Shown: positions 1-7,920 of the stretch, one piece after another | Layout: every line of letters starts with the position of its first letter | How positions within the stretch are numbered: the first letter of the stretch is position 1 | Origin: Actinomycetota bacterium | GTDB taxonomy: Bacteria; Actinomycetota; Acidimicrobiia; Acidimicrobiales; Ilumatobacteraceae | Length of the DNA: 64,000 nt | Assembly: GCA_016871355.1 (NCBI GenBank) | Contig: VFZC01000003.1 | Coordinates: 50,077 to 114,076, forward strand | Direction of reading: 5' to 3' | Notes under the pieces: model-generated | What the model was told of the DNA's origin: nothing | Database searches by the model: none | What the model saw: the letters and a program-made list of their open reading frames with translations, nothing else | Made by a program: the position numbers and the translations under genes

Positions 1-25
1 TCGTCACAGTAGTGCTGGGGGAGAG

Positions 26-976
26 TCAGCGAATCTGCGAACGAAGCCGCTCGATCCAGCCGTCGGCTTCCTGCCAACGTGAGTCGGCCGACTGGCGAAA
101 CGAGTGCGCCTGCTCACCAGCGGCGGGATACGAGCCGAGGAACTTCACACCGGCATGTTTGGAGTGCAGCGAACGCAACGCGTCGGCAACCAGCTCGTCG
201 GCGATGTGGCCGTCGAGGTACATCACGAAGCAGTAATCGCCCAGGCCGCCGTCCTTGGTGGGACGCGACAGCAAGTTGGTGATGTTGATGCGGCGTGCGG
301 CGAACTCCTGCAGGATCGAGATCAGACTTCCCGGTTCGTCGGCCCGCTGATACACGACGATGCCGGTGCGATCGTTGCCGGTCGGGGCGGGCACGTGGTC
401 GCGGCCCACCATCACGAAGCGAGTCTGGTTGCCCCTGTGGTCTTCGATGTTGGTGGCCAACACGTCGAGCCCGTAGAGCGCGGCGGCGTTGAAGGGGGCG
501 ATGGCGGCACACGAACGATCGCCGTTGGCGGCCACGGTTTTGGCCGCATCAGCGGTGCTGTTGGCGGCCCGCACCTCGGCCTGGGGCAGGTTCTCGCGTA
601 GATAACGGTGACACTGCGCCGTCGCCACCGGGATGGATAGAACCGACGTGATGTCGGCCGTCTTTGTGCCGGGCAGGCCGAGCAAGCAGTGCTCGATGCT
701 CATGACGATCTCGCGCTGGATGAGCAACGAGTAGTCGAACGACAACGCGTCCTGTGTGAAATTGACGGTTCCTTCGATGGAGTTCTCGATGGGGACGACA
801 CCCACGTCGACGGTTCCGTCGGCCACGGCGTCGAGCACGTCGGGCACCGTGCGGAAGGCCTCGAGTTCGCCCGCGCCCAGGTCGGCCTGCGATCGCACGG
901 CCTGTTCGGTGAACGTGCCGAACGGGCCGAAGAAGCCCACCCGCGGGGGCTGGCCGTTGGAGGTCACCGGACTCAT
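26..976 (-). CDS. pheA: prephenate dehydratase
   Basis: Converts prephenate to phenylpyruvate in cytoplasmic phenylalanine synthesis. The 316-aa protein has the dehydratase domain from about residue 12 to 190, with the GPFGTFTEQA start and the TRF catalytic motif at 185-187. An ACT regulatory domain follows (about 204-282, GSLISILQEF, then SRP at 237-239 where the family has ESRP), consistent with feedback control by phenylalanine. It lacks a chorismate mutase domain, so it is the monofunctional type usual in actinomycetes. The ATG start is supported by a TAGCCT box ending 6 nt upstream on the minus strand. It is divergent from larB. Confidence 0.96.
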   Translation of the reverse strand: MSPVTSNGQPPRVGFFGPFGTFTEQAVRSQADLGAGELEAFRTVPDVLDAVADGTVDVGVVPIENSIEGTVNFTQDALSFDYSLLIQREIVMSIEHCLLGLPGTKTADITSVLSIPVATAQCHRYLRENLPQAEVRAANSTADAAKTVAANGDRSCAAIAPFNAAALYGLDVLATNIEDHRGNQTRFVMVGRDHVPAPTGNDRTGIVVYQRADEPGSLISILQEFAARRINITNLLSRPTKDGGLGDYCFVMYLDGHIADELVADALRSLHSKHAGVKFLGSYPAAGEQAHSFRQSADSRWQEADGWIERLRSQIR

Positions 977-982
977 GGCTCC

Positions 983-988
983 AGGCTA
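983..988 (-). promoter_or_regulatory. putative -10 box of pheA (TAGCCT)
   Basis: TAGCCT on the minus strand ends 6 nt before the pheA ATG. The spacing suggests a transcript that starts at or very near the start codon (leaderless). This is inferred from a pattern repeated across the window. Confidence 0.45.
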
Positions 989-1031
989 CGGATTGGGCCT
1001 CGCCGTGCGAGCAGGGATATCCCATGCGAGC

Positions 1032-1796
1032 ATGGTCGTCGTGGATGCCGACTCGCTGCGCGAACTGATGCTGGCCGTGGCGGAGGGTCGCGTGTCGCCC
1101 GATGATGCGATGTCGCGCTTGGCTCGGCTGCCCTTCGGCGATGTAGGTGATGCGCTCGTTGATCATCATCGTCATTTGCGCCAGGGTGCGCCCGAGGCGG
1201 TGTACGGGCCGGGCAAGTCTCCCGAGCAGTGCGTGCAGATCGTGACCGAGTTGCTGATGCACGGCACCGGGCCCGTCCTCGTGACGCGAACCACCGACGA
1301 TCAACGCAAGGCGCTCGAGGCCGCGCACGGTGCTGCGCTCATGGCTCACACATCGATGCTCTGGCGTGCTCCGTCGCCGTGGTACACCGGTCGCATGTTG
1401 GTGGTGTCGGCCGGCACCGCTGATGTTCCGGTGGTCGACGAATGTCTGCTCGCGCTGCGCGCGCACGGGATCGAGGCCCAACGCGTCACCGATGTGGGTG
1501 TGGCCGGGCTTCATCGATTGCTCTCGCGGGTAGACGACGTGATGGCAGCCGACTTAGTGATCGTGATCGCCGGGATGGAAGGTGCGTTGGCCAGTGTGAT
1601 CGGCGGCTTGTCGGGCAAGCCGGTGATCGCGGTGCCCACGAGCGTCGGATACGGATCGGGTCTCGATGGTGTGACGGCGTTGTTGGCCATGCACGCCACC
1701 TGTGCCAACGGCGTGACCGTGGTGGGTATCGACAATGGTTACGGTGCGGCGTGTGCGGCGGCGCGCATCGTGCGGGCCGCACGAGGTTCGTCGTGA
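1032..1796 (+). CDS. larB: nickel-pincer cofactor biosynthesis protein LarB
   Basis: LarB carboxylates the nicotinate ring of nicotinic acid adenine dinucleotide and cleaves its phosphoanhydride, the first step towards the nickel-pincer nucleotide of lactate racemase-type enzymes (known for the family). The 254-aa protein has a C-terminal AIR-carboxylase-like (PurE-type) domain: VVSAGTADVPVVDE, then IAGMEGALASVIGG and PVIAVPTSVGYG. The open frame extends upstream antisense to pheA; the ATG at 1032 gives the usual family length and removes that overlap. It shares a 4-bp overlap with larC, so the two are co-transcribed. No larE or larA is in the window. Confidence 0.9.
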   Translation: MVVVDADSLRELMLAVAEGRVSPDDAMSRLARLPFGDVGDALVDHHRHLRQGAPEAVYGPGKSPEQCVQIVTELLMHGTGPVLVTRTTDDQRKALEAAHGAALMAHTSMLWRAPSPWYTGRMLVVSAGTADVPVVDECLLALRAHGIEAQRVTDVGVAGLHRLLSRVDDVMAADLVIVIAGMEGALASVIGGLSGKPVIAVPTSVGYGSGLDGVTALLAMHATCANGVTVVGIDNGYGAACAAARIVRAARGSS

Positions 1797-2968
1797 CGCG
1801 TCACGCCTGGTTCAACTGTTCGGCTGGTGTGGCCGGCGACATGCTGCTCGCCTCGCTCGTGGATGCCGGTGCCGATGCGGTGGCGGTTGGTTCGATACTG
1901 GCCGGGCTTGGTCTCGACGATTACGCGCTCACGTTCGAGCTCACACAGCGCGCCGGTGTGAAGTCCACCCGTGCGGTCGTCGCGTTGCACGAGCACGACG
2001 ACCATCACCACCACCGGGCCTGGAGCGACATTCGAGCAATGCTCGAGTCGGCCGATCTGCCCGAACGCGTTCGCGCGCGGTCGCTGGCGGTGTTCGCGGT
2101 GTTGGCCGAGGTGGAGGCGAAGATCCACGGGGTCGACGTGGACGACGTGGAGTTCCACGAGGTCGGTGCGGTCGACTCGATCGTCGACATCGTGGGGGTG
2201 TGCGCCGCTCTCGAAGTGCTCGGTATCGACTCGATCTCGTGCGGACCGATCGGCACCGGCCACGGAACCGTGCGCACGCAACACGGCGAGTTGCCCAACC
2301 CGGCGCCGGCCACGGTGTCGTTGGCGGCCTTGCGCCAGATTCCGTTCGTCGGTCTCGACGATCGTCGTGAGTTGGCCACACCCACGGGAGTGGCGGTGAT
2401 GGCGGCGTTGGCCGATTCGTTCGGTGAGATGCCCCGGATGAGTGTGACAGCTCGTGGTGATGGCGCCGGTGCACTCGACGTGAACGGCCGGGCCAATGTG
2501 GTGCAAGTGGTGGTGGGGGACGTCGTGGTGAACGCAGTTGGTGATGGTCAGGCGGTGCGCCTGCTCGAAGTGAACGTGGACGACGTGACCGGTGAAGTGA
2601 TCGCTCACACCATCGGTGCATTGTTGGATGCCGGCGCACACGACGCGTGGGCCACGCCGATCGTCATGAAGAAGGGCCGACCGGCGCACACGGTGCACGC
2701 GTTGTGCGATCCGGCCCTCACCGACGTGATCAGCCGCGTGATGCTGAACGAGACCGGATCGTTGGGTGTGCGTGGATCGATCATCGAACGTTGGCCACGG
2801 GCTCGACGTGAATCAGTGGTGCGCGTGGAAGGTCATGAGATTCGGGTGAAGATCGCGGGCGATCGCGTGAAAGTGGAGCACGACGACGCGGCCGGTGCCG
2901 CTGCTGCTCTCGGACTTCCTTTGCGCGAGGTTCTCATCCGCGCTGAAGCCGCCGCGTTGCTGAAGTAG
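1793..2968 (+). CDS. larC: nickel-pincer cofactor biosynthesis protein LarC
   Basis: LarC inserts nickel into the pincer nucleotide using CTP. The 391-aa product starts FNCSAGVAGDMLLASL and carries a histidine-rich, presumably nickel-binding stretch (HEHDDHHHHRAW, about residues 66-77), both typical of LarC. In some lactobacilli LarC is made by a programmed frameshift from larC1/larC2; here it is one uninterrupted frame. The GTG at 1793 overlaps the larB stop by 4 bp (GTGA), which decides the start over the longer upstream open frame. Confidence 0.92.
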   Translation: MTRHAWFNCSAGVAGDMLLASLVDAGADAVAVGSILAGLGLDDYALTFELTQRAGVKSTRAVVALHEHDDHHHHRAWSDIRAMLESADLPERVRARSLAVFAVLAEVEAKIHGVDVDDVEFHEVGAVDSIVDIVGVCAALEVLGIDSISCGPIGTGHGTVRTQHGELPNPAPATVSLAALRQIPFVGLDDRRELATPTGVAVMAALADSFGEMPRMSVTARGDGAGALDVNGRANVVQVVVGDVVVNAVGDGQAVRLLEVNVDDVTGEVIAHTIGALLDAGAHDAWATPIVMKKGRPAHTVHALCDPALTDVISRVMLNETGSLGVRGSIIERWPRARRESVVRVEGHEIRVKIAGDRVKVEHDDAAGAAAALGLPLREVLIRAEAAALLK

Positions 2969-3204
2969 CCGGCGCGCTGGTCAAACGTAGCAAGTCCCCC
3001 AAGCGGGTTGACCACGACTCCACGTGGTTGCGCTGGCTCGGAAATCCGTCGGCTCAGCATGAATGAGTGAGACGCACCAGTCAGTGAGGTTCTGGTTGAA
3101 CGCTGCGGCGTTGGCGAAAGTTGCTTCCCTGTCGGTGACGTTGCTGGACTTCCAGCTCCAACAAATGAGAGCGCAGTGTTTGGTGCGCGAATGTTCACCG
3201 TAAG

Positions 3205-3232
3205 GGAAAAGCCCCCCGCGAGAGCAGGGGGT
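3205..3232 (-). terminator. rho-independent terminator of tRNA-Pro
   Basis: On the minus strand, directly after the tRNA CCA end, CCCCTGC and GCGGGGG form a 7-bp stem around a TCTC loop (one T-G pair), followed by CTTTTCCC. The rest of the 2969-3235 gap holds no convincing gene. Confidence 0.7.
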
Positions 3233-3235
3233 TCG

Positions 3236-3313
3236 TGGTCGGGGTGAGAGGATTTGAACCTCCGGCCTCCACGTCCCGAACGTGGCGCGCTAGCCAAACT
3301 GCGCTACACCCCG
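3236..3313 (-). tRNA. tRNA-Pro (CGG anticodon)
   Basis: Reading the minus strand, CGGGGTG pairs with CACCCCG as the acceptor stem, the D-arm contains AGTTTGGCTAGC, the anticodon stem CCACG/CGTGG encloses the loop TTCGGGA (anticodon CGG, reads CCG), and the T-loop is GTTCAAATC. The discriminator A is followed by a genome-encoded CCA. Length is 78 nt with CCA. Confidence 0.96.
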
Positions 3314-3331
3314 ATGGTGCGAAGCGAAATG

Positions 3332-3772
3332 CTATCCGGCGTTGGCGGGTTCCCCGTCGGGCGATTCAGCCGTCTCGGCCGGGGTGGGAATCCCTTCGGC
3401 GTAACACCCGCCGCCAGCAACGGCGCGGGCGGCACGACGCAGACGCAGTGAATCGAGGGGCTTGATCAGCCAGCCATCGGAGCCACTACGACGGGCCAGA
3501 TGAATGTCGACATCACGGTCGAGGAGCATCAGGATCGGAACGTGGGGCAACGTGCCACCACTCTCGTCGAGACGCAAGTCCATGGTGACGGCCACACCGC
3601 CCATGGTTCCGATCTGCATGTCGAGGATCACGAGATCGGGTGTGCGGGCCTTGACGGTGGGGGCCACCGCTCGTCCGTCGCGACACACGGTGAACGACGT
3701 ATCGGGTCCACCGAGCGCAGCAGTCACTTCATCGATGAGCCAGTCGGCGTCGGTCGCGAGAATCACGTGCAC
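3332..3772 (-). CDS. stand-alone response-regulator receiver protein
   Basis: A 146-aa single-domain CheY-like receiver with no output domain. The phosphoacceptor Asp51 lies in LVILDMQIG and the conserved lysine is Lys104 in WLIKP; the acidic pocket near the N-terminus is ATDAD (Asp8, Asp10). The C-terminal 25 residues are Pro/Glu/Ala-rich and probably disordered. No histidine kinase is nearby, so the partner is unknown. It lies 44 bp downstream of the ArsA-like pair on the same strand, but a TAGCGT box 7 nt before its GTG suggests its own leaderless promoter. Confidence 0.82.
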   Translation of the reverse strand: MHVILATDADWLIDEVTAALGGPDTSFTVCRDGRAVAPTVKARTPDLVILDMQIGTMGGVAVTMDLRLDESGGTLPHVPILMLLDRDVDIHLARRSGSDGWLIKPLDSLRLRRAARAVAGGGCYAEGIPTPAETAESPDGEPANAG

Positions 3773-3779
3773 GGCTTCG

Positions 3780-3785
3780 ACGCTA
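3780..3785 (-). promoter_or_regulatory. putative -10 box of receiver gene (TAGCGT)
   Basis: Minus-strand TAGCGT ends 7 nt before the GTG of the receiver protein, in the 44-bp gap after the ArsA-like gene. Confidence 0.42.
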
Positions 3786-3816
3786 TCCCCGCCAGCCGGG
3801 GCAGGACGAACCTCGC

Positions 3817-4929
3817 TCAGTGATCACCGAAGATCTCGCGGCCGATCGACCCGATGCTGGTCAGGTCGTGCACGTCGTCGGCCCGCAGGGCCACCCGGGC
3901 CACGATCGCCGAGTCGGCGAACGTGAGCAACGGTTCGATGCTCTTGTCTTCGGCATCGGCCACGGCCACCAGATCGGCCATGTTGCGATGCAGCACCAAC
4001 TCGTCCGAATCGGGTGACTCGGCCTCGAGCCGCTTGATCTCGCCGCGCAACTTGGTGGCCGAGTGTTTGCCGAAACGCGGTTGCAGACGGTTGACGATCA
4101 CCGCGCTGGTGTCCACGCCGGTCCGACCCAACTGCGACACGAAGTACATCGCCTCGTTCACGGTGTCGTGACGCGGCGACGCGACCACCACGTAGCGAGT
4201 TTCGGATGACCGCAGCAACGTCTGGACCTCTTCGGCTCGCGCACGGAAACCTTCTTCGATGCCCTCGAACGCCTGGAAGAAGTCGATCGCATCGGCCAAC
4301 ACATCGGCCCCGATCACCCGCCCGATGGTACGCAGGATCGGTTGGGCTGCGATGTTCAGAACTTTCAACCCTCCACGCGCCGGTGCGATCAGCCATCGAT
4401 ACACGCGATGGTCGAGGAAGTTCATGAGCTTCTGCGGCGCATCGAGGAAGTCGAGGGCCTCACGACTCGGGGGAGTGTCCACCACGATGAGATCGAAGCG
4501 ATCGTCGTTATGCAGTTCGAAGAGGCGTTCGGCCGCCATGTATTCCTGGCTGCCCGACAACCGACTGGCGACGTTCACGTAGAACTGATTGCCCAGAATC
4601 CGATCCACCTGCTTCTCATCGCGCGCATGGCGGCGGATCACTCCGTCGAAAGTTGCCCGCGCGTCGAGCATCGTCGCCCACATTTCACCCTCGGGCAGAA
4701 CCACACGAGTCGTGTCGTTACCGAGTTCGCCGGCGATGCCGAGGGCATCGGCCAGTCGACGAGCCGGATCGATCGTGATCACACACACCCGTCCACCGCG
4801 ACGCGCGGCTTCGATCGCCACCGCGGCGGCCGTGGTGGTCTTGCCCACACCACCCGAACCGCAGCACACCACCACCTTGGCCGAATCGACCAGAGCGGCG
4901 AACGAACCGGACGAGCGTCGCTTGGTCAT
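3817..4929 (-). CDS. Get3/ArsA-like ATPase, second of pair
   Basis: A 370-aa P-loop ATPase of the ArsA/Get3 superfamily. The Walker A is CGSGGVGKTTTAA near residue 24; it has Ser where the classical deviant Walker A has the signature first Lys. VITIDPARRLADALG follows (switch I-like), and IVVDTPPSREALDFLD is the switch II/Walker B region. Actinomycetes carry two adjacent paralogues of this type (Rv3679/Rv3680 in M. tuberculosis), and this matches the Rv3680 position and length. The stop-start overlap with the upstream paralogue is 4 bp, implying co-translation and probably a heteromer. The substrate is not evident; no arsenic genes are near. Confidence 0.88.
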   Translation of the reverse strand: MTKRRSSGSFAALVDSAKVVVCCGSGGVGKTTTAAAVAIEAARRGGRVCVITIDPARRLADALGIAGELGNDTTRVVLPEGEMWATMLDARATFDGVIRRHARDEKQVDRILGNQFYVNVASRLSGSQEYMAAERLFELHNDDRFDLIVVDTPPSREALDFLDAPQKLMNFLDHRVYRWLIAPARGGLKVLNIAAQPILRTIGRVIGADVLADAIDFFQAFEGIEEGFRARAEEVQTLLRSSETRYVVVASPRHDTVNEAMYFVSQLGRTGVDTSAVIVNRLQPRFGKHSATKLRGEIKRLEAESPDSDELVLHRNMADLVAVADAEDKSIEPLLTFADSAIVARVALRADDVHDLTSIGSIGREIFGDH

Positions 4930-5885
4930 GACGCGACCTGCTCGACGAGAACGCGCGCCAACCGTTCGACGTCGCGCGCGGTCAACCCGGCGGTCGCGAC
5001 GTGCGGCAACTCGATCGGTGCATCACCCAACAGCGCCGTCAATCGGTCGACTTCACGCGCGTGCACCGCGCACCGAGTGGCGCGAAAGCGAGCGGCCGCT
5101 CCGAAGTCGTCGTCACCAACACGACCGGCGGCCACCAGTGCCTCCACCTCACCCGCGCGGTCGACACCGTTCACCACCACTGGTGCCAATGCCACTCCCA
5201 CCTCCGACGTCATCGTCGTGGCGGTCTCGGTGAGTTCGTTCACTGGAGTGGTCTCGGGCAGCGTCACCAACACCACACGACTGCGTGATGGATCACGCAA
5301 CATTCCGTCGATCTCGATCGCCTGTGAGCGCAACGGACCACCGCGAATCGTTGTGGCCATCGCCGATGGCGAACGAAGGAAACTGACCGCGTGTCCGGCC
5401 GCCGGTCCGTCGGCGATCACGAGATCGTGTGGTCCGTCGGGCCCGGCCAAGCCGACGAGATGCTTGATCTTGCCGAGCACGAGCAGATCGTCGATACCCG
5501 GTGCCGCACTCGCCACCACGTCCACCACCCCGGTGTTCACCAAGCGCTTGGCCACACGAGCCAAACCTTGGGTGGCGAGATAGTCCTGCAGCGCTTCGCC
5601 GGCCGAGAGAGCGCGCAGATGAATGGAGCCGCGTCGGCCCGGTCCGCGGCCGCTGGCCACGACATCGCCGTCGTACGTGCTGCCGGCCGATGCGTTGGCG
5701 CCGAACAGCGCAGCCAGACCCGGTCGACCGTCAAGTGTCACAACCAACACGCGAAGTCCGGCATCGGCTGCGGCGGTGGCCAGAACAGCCGTTACCGTTG
5801 TCTTGCCGACACCCCCCTTGCCGGCCACCACGAGCAATCGCGAACTGGTGAACAGTCGGCTCGGATCAGGATTTTTCGGAGGCAC
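4926..5885 (-). CDS. Get3/ArsA-like ATPase, first of pair
   Basis: A 319-aa ArsA/Get3-family ATPase with the complete deviant Walker A GKGGVGKTTVTA near residue 22 (signature Lys present), LVVTLDGRPGLAALFG, and LVIADGPAAGHAVSFL in the Walker B region. It corresponds to the Rv3679-like member of the actinobacterial pair. The GTG start at 5885 is only 2 bp from the divergent GTG of the NfeD-type gene, and no clear Shine-Dalgarno precedes it, so a start a little further in or leaderless initiation is possible. It forms an operon with the paralogue downstream. Confidence 0.86.
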   Translation of the reverse strand: MPPKNPDPSRLFTSSRLLVVAGKGGVGKTTVTAVLATAAADAGLRVLVVTLDGRPGLAALFGANASAGSTYDGDVVASGRGPGRRGSIHLRALSAGEALQDYLATQGLARVAKRLVNTGVVDVVASAAPGIDDLLVLGKIKHLVGLAGPDGPHDLVIADGPAAGHAVSFLRSPSAMATTIRGGPLRSQAIEIDGMLRDPSRSRVVLVTLPETTPVNELTETATTMTSEVGVALAPVVVNGVDRAGEVEALVAAGRVGDDDFGAAARFRATRCAVHAREVDRLTALLGDAPIELPHVATAGLTARDVERLARVLVEQVAS

Positions 5886-5887
5886 TC

Positions 5888-7273
5888 GTGCGCAGACTAG
5901 CGATCCTCTTCATCGCGATCGGATCGGTGCTCGGATTCGCCGACGTGTCGTCGGTCAACGCCACCGTCGCCCCGTCCGATCAGTCGAGCGACACCGCGAC
6001 GTCGTCCGAAGAAGGCGCCAATGGCATCGGTCTGGTCCCGGTCGACGTGCTGCAGGTGTCGGGTCTCGTCGACCGCATCGTCGTCGACGAAATCACCAAC
6101 GCGATCGACCGCGCCGAATCCGACGGCTCGCAAGCCCTCATCCTGCAGCTCAACTCGAAAGCGTCCGTCGTCGGTCGCGACGACATGAAAGATCTGTACC
6201 GGCAGATCCGCGACGCATCCGTACCGATCGCCATCTGGGTCGGCCGTCGGGTGCAACGGGCCACCGGACTGGTGGCGCAGTTGCTCTCGGCCGCCGACGC
6301 GACCGGTATGGCACCGGGTGCTCGCATCGGCAAGATCGGAACCCCGTTGTTCGACGACGTGTCGTTCGGCGACGCCACCGAACAACTCCGCACCGAAACC
6401 CTCGGCTTCCAAGAGGCGCGCCGTGCCGGTGCACTGAAGTTGGAGATCACCGACGAAGGTGCTCCCACCATTCGCAACATGGTGTTCGCCCTCGACGGAC
6501 TCGAAATCGACGGCGTGGTGCTCGACACCGCGATCGAATCGGTGGCCGATGATGGCACCGCCTCGAGCGACATCACCACGGTTCGCTTCCAGAGGCTTGG
6601 ACTCATCTCGCAGATGTTCCACACCGCGGCCAGCCCGGCCGTGGCGTACCTCTTCCTCATCATCGGACTCGCGTTGCTCGTGTTCGAGTTCTTCACCGCG
6701 GGCATCGGCGTGGCCGGTGTGGTGGGTGCGGTGTGTCTGCTGCTCGGATTCTTCGGCTTGGGCGAACTGCCCGATCGCACCTGGGCCCTCGCCCTGGTGG
6801 TGTTGTCGATGGTGGTGTTCTCGGTCGACGTACAAGTGGGCATTCCACGTTTCTGGACCGCGGTCGGCATGGTCTCGTTCGTCCTCGGTTCGTGGTTCAT
6901 GTTCCCCACGGTCGATCAACACACGCTGCGTCCGTCGTGGCTCACGCTGCTCGTGGGCATCGGCGGGATCGCGTTCACCTTCTATTCCGGAATGCCGAGC
7001 ATGACGCGCACGCGATTCGCGACGCCGACGGTTGGTCGTGAGCGAATGATCGGAGCCACGGGGCGCGCCGTGACCGACATCGCCCCCGACGGCAGTGTGC
7101 AAATCGGTGAAGCGCGTTGGAAGGCGCGCACCAATCGAGCCACGCCGGTGAAGGCGGGCGAAACGGCCCGAGTCGTGGCCATCGACGGCATCATCCTCGA
7201 AGTCGAACCCGAAGCCGGTGGTGCGCGCGACTATCGCGAACGCAAGCCGAAGACCGCCGACGCCACCGAGTGA
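5888..7273 (+). CDS. NfeD-family membrane protein (ClpP-class protease-like)
   Basis: A 461-aa protein with an N-terminal signal peptide (RRLAILFIAIGSVLGF), a periplasmic ClpP-like domain (about 50-215), four to five membrane helices (about 245-370) and a C-terminal NfeD OB-fold domain (about 385-445). Long NfeD proteins are membrane serine proteases linked to stomatins. Here the segment that should hold the nucleophile (family ASAG-like) reads RRVQRATG at 120-127 with no serine, so proteolytic activity is doubtful. The GTG start has a perfect GGAGG at 5878-5882. It overlaps the AlkB-like gene by 4 bp. Confidence 0.85.
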   Translation: MRRLAILFIAIGSVLGFADVSSVNATVAPSDQSSDTATSSEEGANGIGLVPVDVLQVSGLVDRIVVDEITNAIDRAESDGSQALILQLNSKASVVGRDDMKDLYRQIRDASVPIAIWVGRRVQRATGLVAQLLSAADATGMAPGARIGKIGTPLFDDVSFGDATEQLRTETLGFQEARRAGALKLEITDEGAPTIRNMVFALDGLEIDGVVLDTAIESVADDGTASSDITTVRFQRLGLISQMFHTAASPAVAYLFLIIGLALLVFEFFTAGIGVAGVVGAVCLLLGFFGLGELPDRTWALALVVLSMVVFSVDVQVGIPRFWTAVGMVSFVLGSWFMFPTVDQHTLRPSWLTLLVGIGGIAFTFYSGMPSMTRTRFATPTVGRERMIGATGRAVTDIAPDGSVQIGEARWKARTNRATPVKAGETARVVAIDGIILEVEPEAGGARDYRERKPKTADATE

Positions 7274-7920
7274 GGCTGTTCGACGATCCGGTCGAACTGC
7301 TGCCGTACGACGGCAGCGCAAGATATTGGGAATGGGCGCTGGGTGAGCGCAGCGCCGCGGCAACGCTCGCGCAATTGATCGACGACGTCGACTGGGAACA
7401 GCGCAGCATCGTGTTGTTCGGCAAGGAAGTGGACCAGCCCCGGCTCAACTCGTGGTACGGCGACGTCGCCTACACCTACTCGGGCATCACCATGACGCCA
7501 CGCGCGTGGCTGCCGATCCTCGACGAACTTCGGGCGGTGTGCGAGACGTTGAGCGGCGCGCGTTTCAACTCGGTGCTCCTTAATCTGTATCGCGACGGCC
7601 GCGACAGCATGGGCTGGCACGCCGACGACGAAGTCGAACTCGGTCGCGAGCCGGTGATCGCTTCGCTGAGCCTGGGTGCGGTGCGCCGATTCCGGTTGCG
7701 CCACAACGAATCACGCGCCGTCGTCGATCGCGACCTAGCCAGTGGATCGCTCGTGGTGATGAGTGGTCTGTGCCAGCACGCGTGGAAGCACGAAGTTCCC
7801 AAGCAGAAGTCCATCACCGAACCGCGGGTGAACCTCACCTTCCGGTGGATTCACCCCGAACTGCTCACTCGCGGTCGAGACGCGGCCCGGCGATCCGCAC
7901 GTCGCCACGACGGCGGGTGA
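7270..7920 (+). CDS. AlkB-like 2-oxoglutarate/Fe(II) dioxygenase
   Basis: A 216-aa dioxygenase of the AlkB family, which oxidatively removes alkyl groups from nucleic acid bases. Iron ligands are visible as H117-x-D119 (MGWHADDE) and H174 (AWKHEVPK); the 2-oxoglutarate-binding arginines are R186 and R192 in EPRVNLTFRW. The NLYRDGRDSMGWHADDE block matches the ALKBH2/3-like group. The GTG start overlaps the NfeD-type stop by 4 bp. The last 56 bp overlap the 3' end of selB on the other strand. Direct repair of alkylated DNA is the likely role; RNA or protein targets cannot be excluded. Confidence 0.9.
   Translation: MRLFDDPVELLPYDGSARYWEWALGERSAAATLAQLIDDVDWEQRSIVLFGKEVDQPRLNSWYGDVAYTYSGITMTPRAWLPILDELRAVCETLSGARFNSVLLNLYRDGRDSMGWHADDEVELGREPVIASLSLGAVRRFRLRHNESRAVVDRDLASGSLVVMSGLCQHAWKHEVPKQKSITEPRVNLTFRWIHPELLTRGRDAARRSARRHDGG

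Noticed and set aside
756..1031. N-terminal extension of larB upstream of 1032
   Set aside because: It is antisense to conserved pheA sequence and would make LarB about 90 residues too long.
2833..3297. A 154-aa minus-strand frame spanning the larC end and tRNA-Pro
   Set aside because: It runs through the tRNA and terminator and has no recognisable domain.
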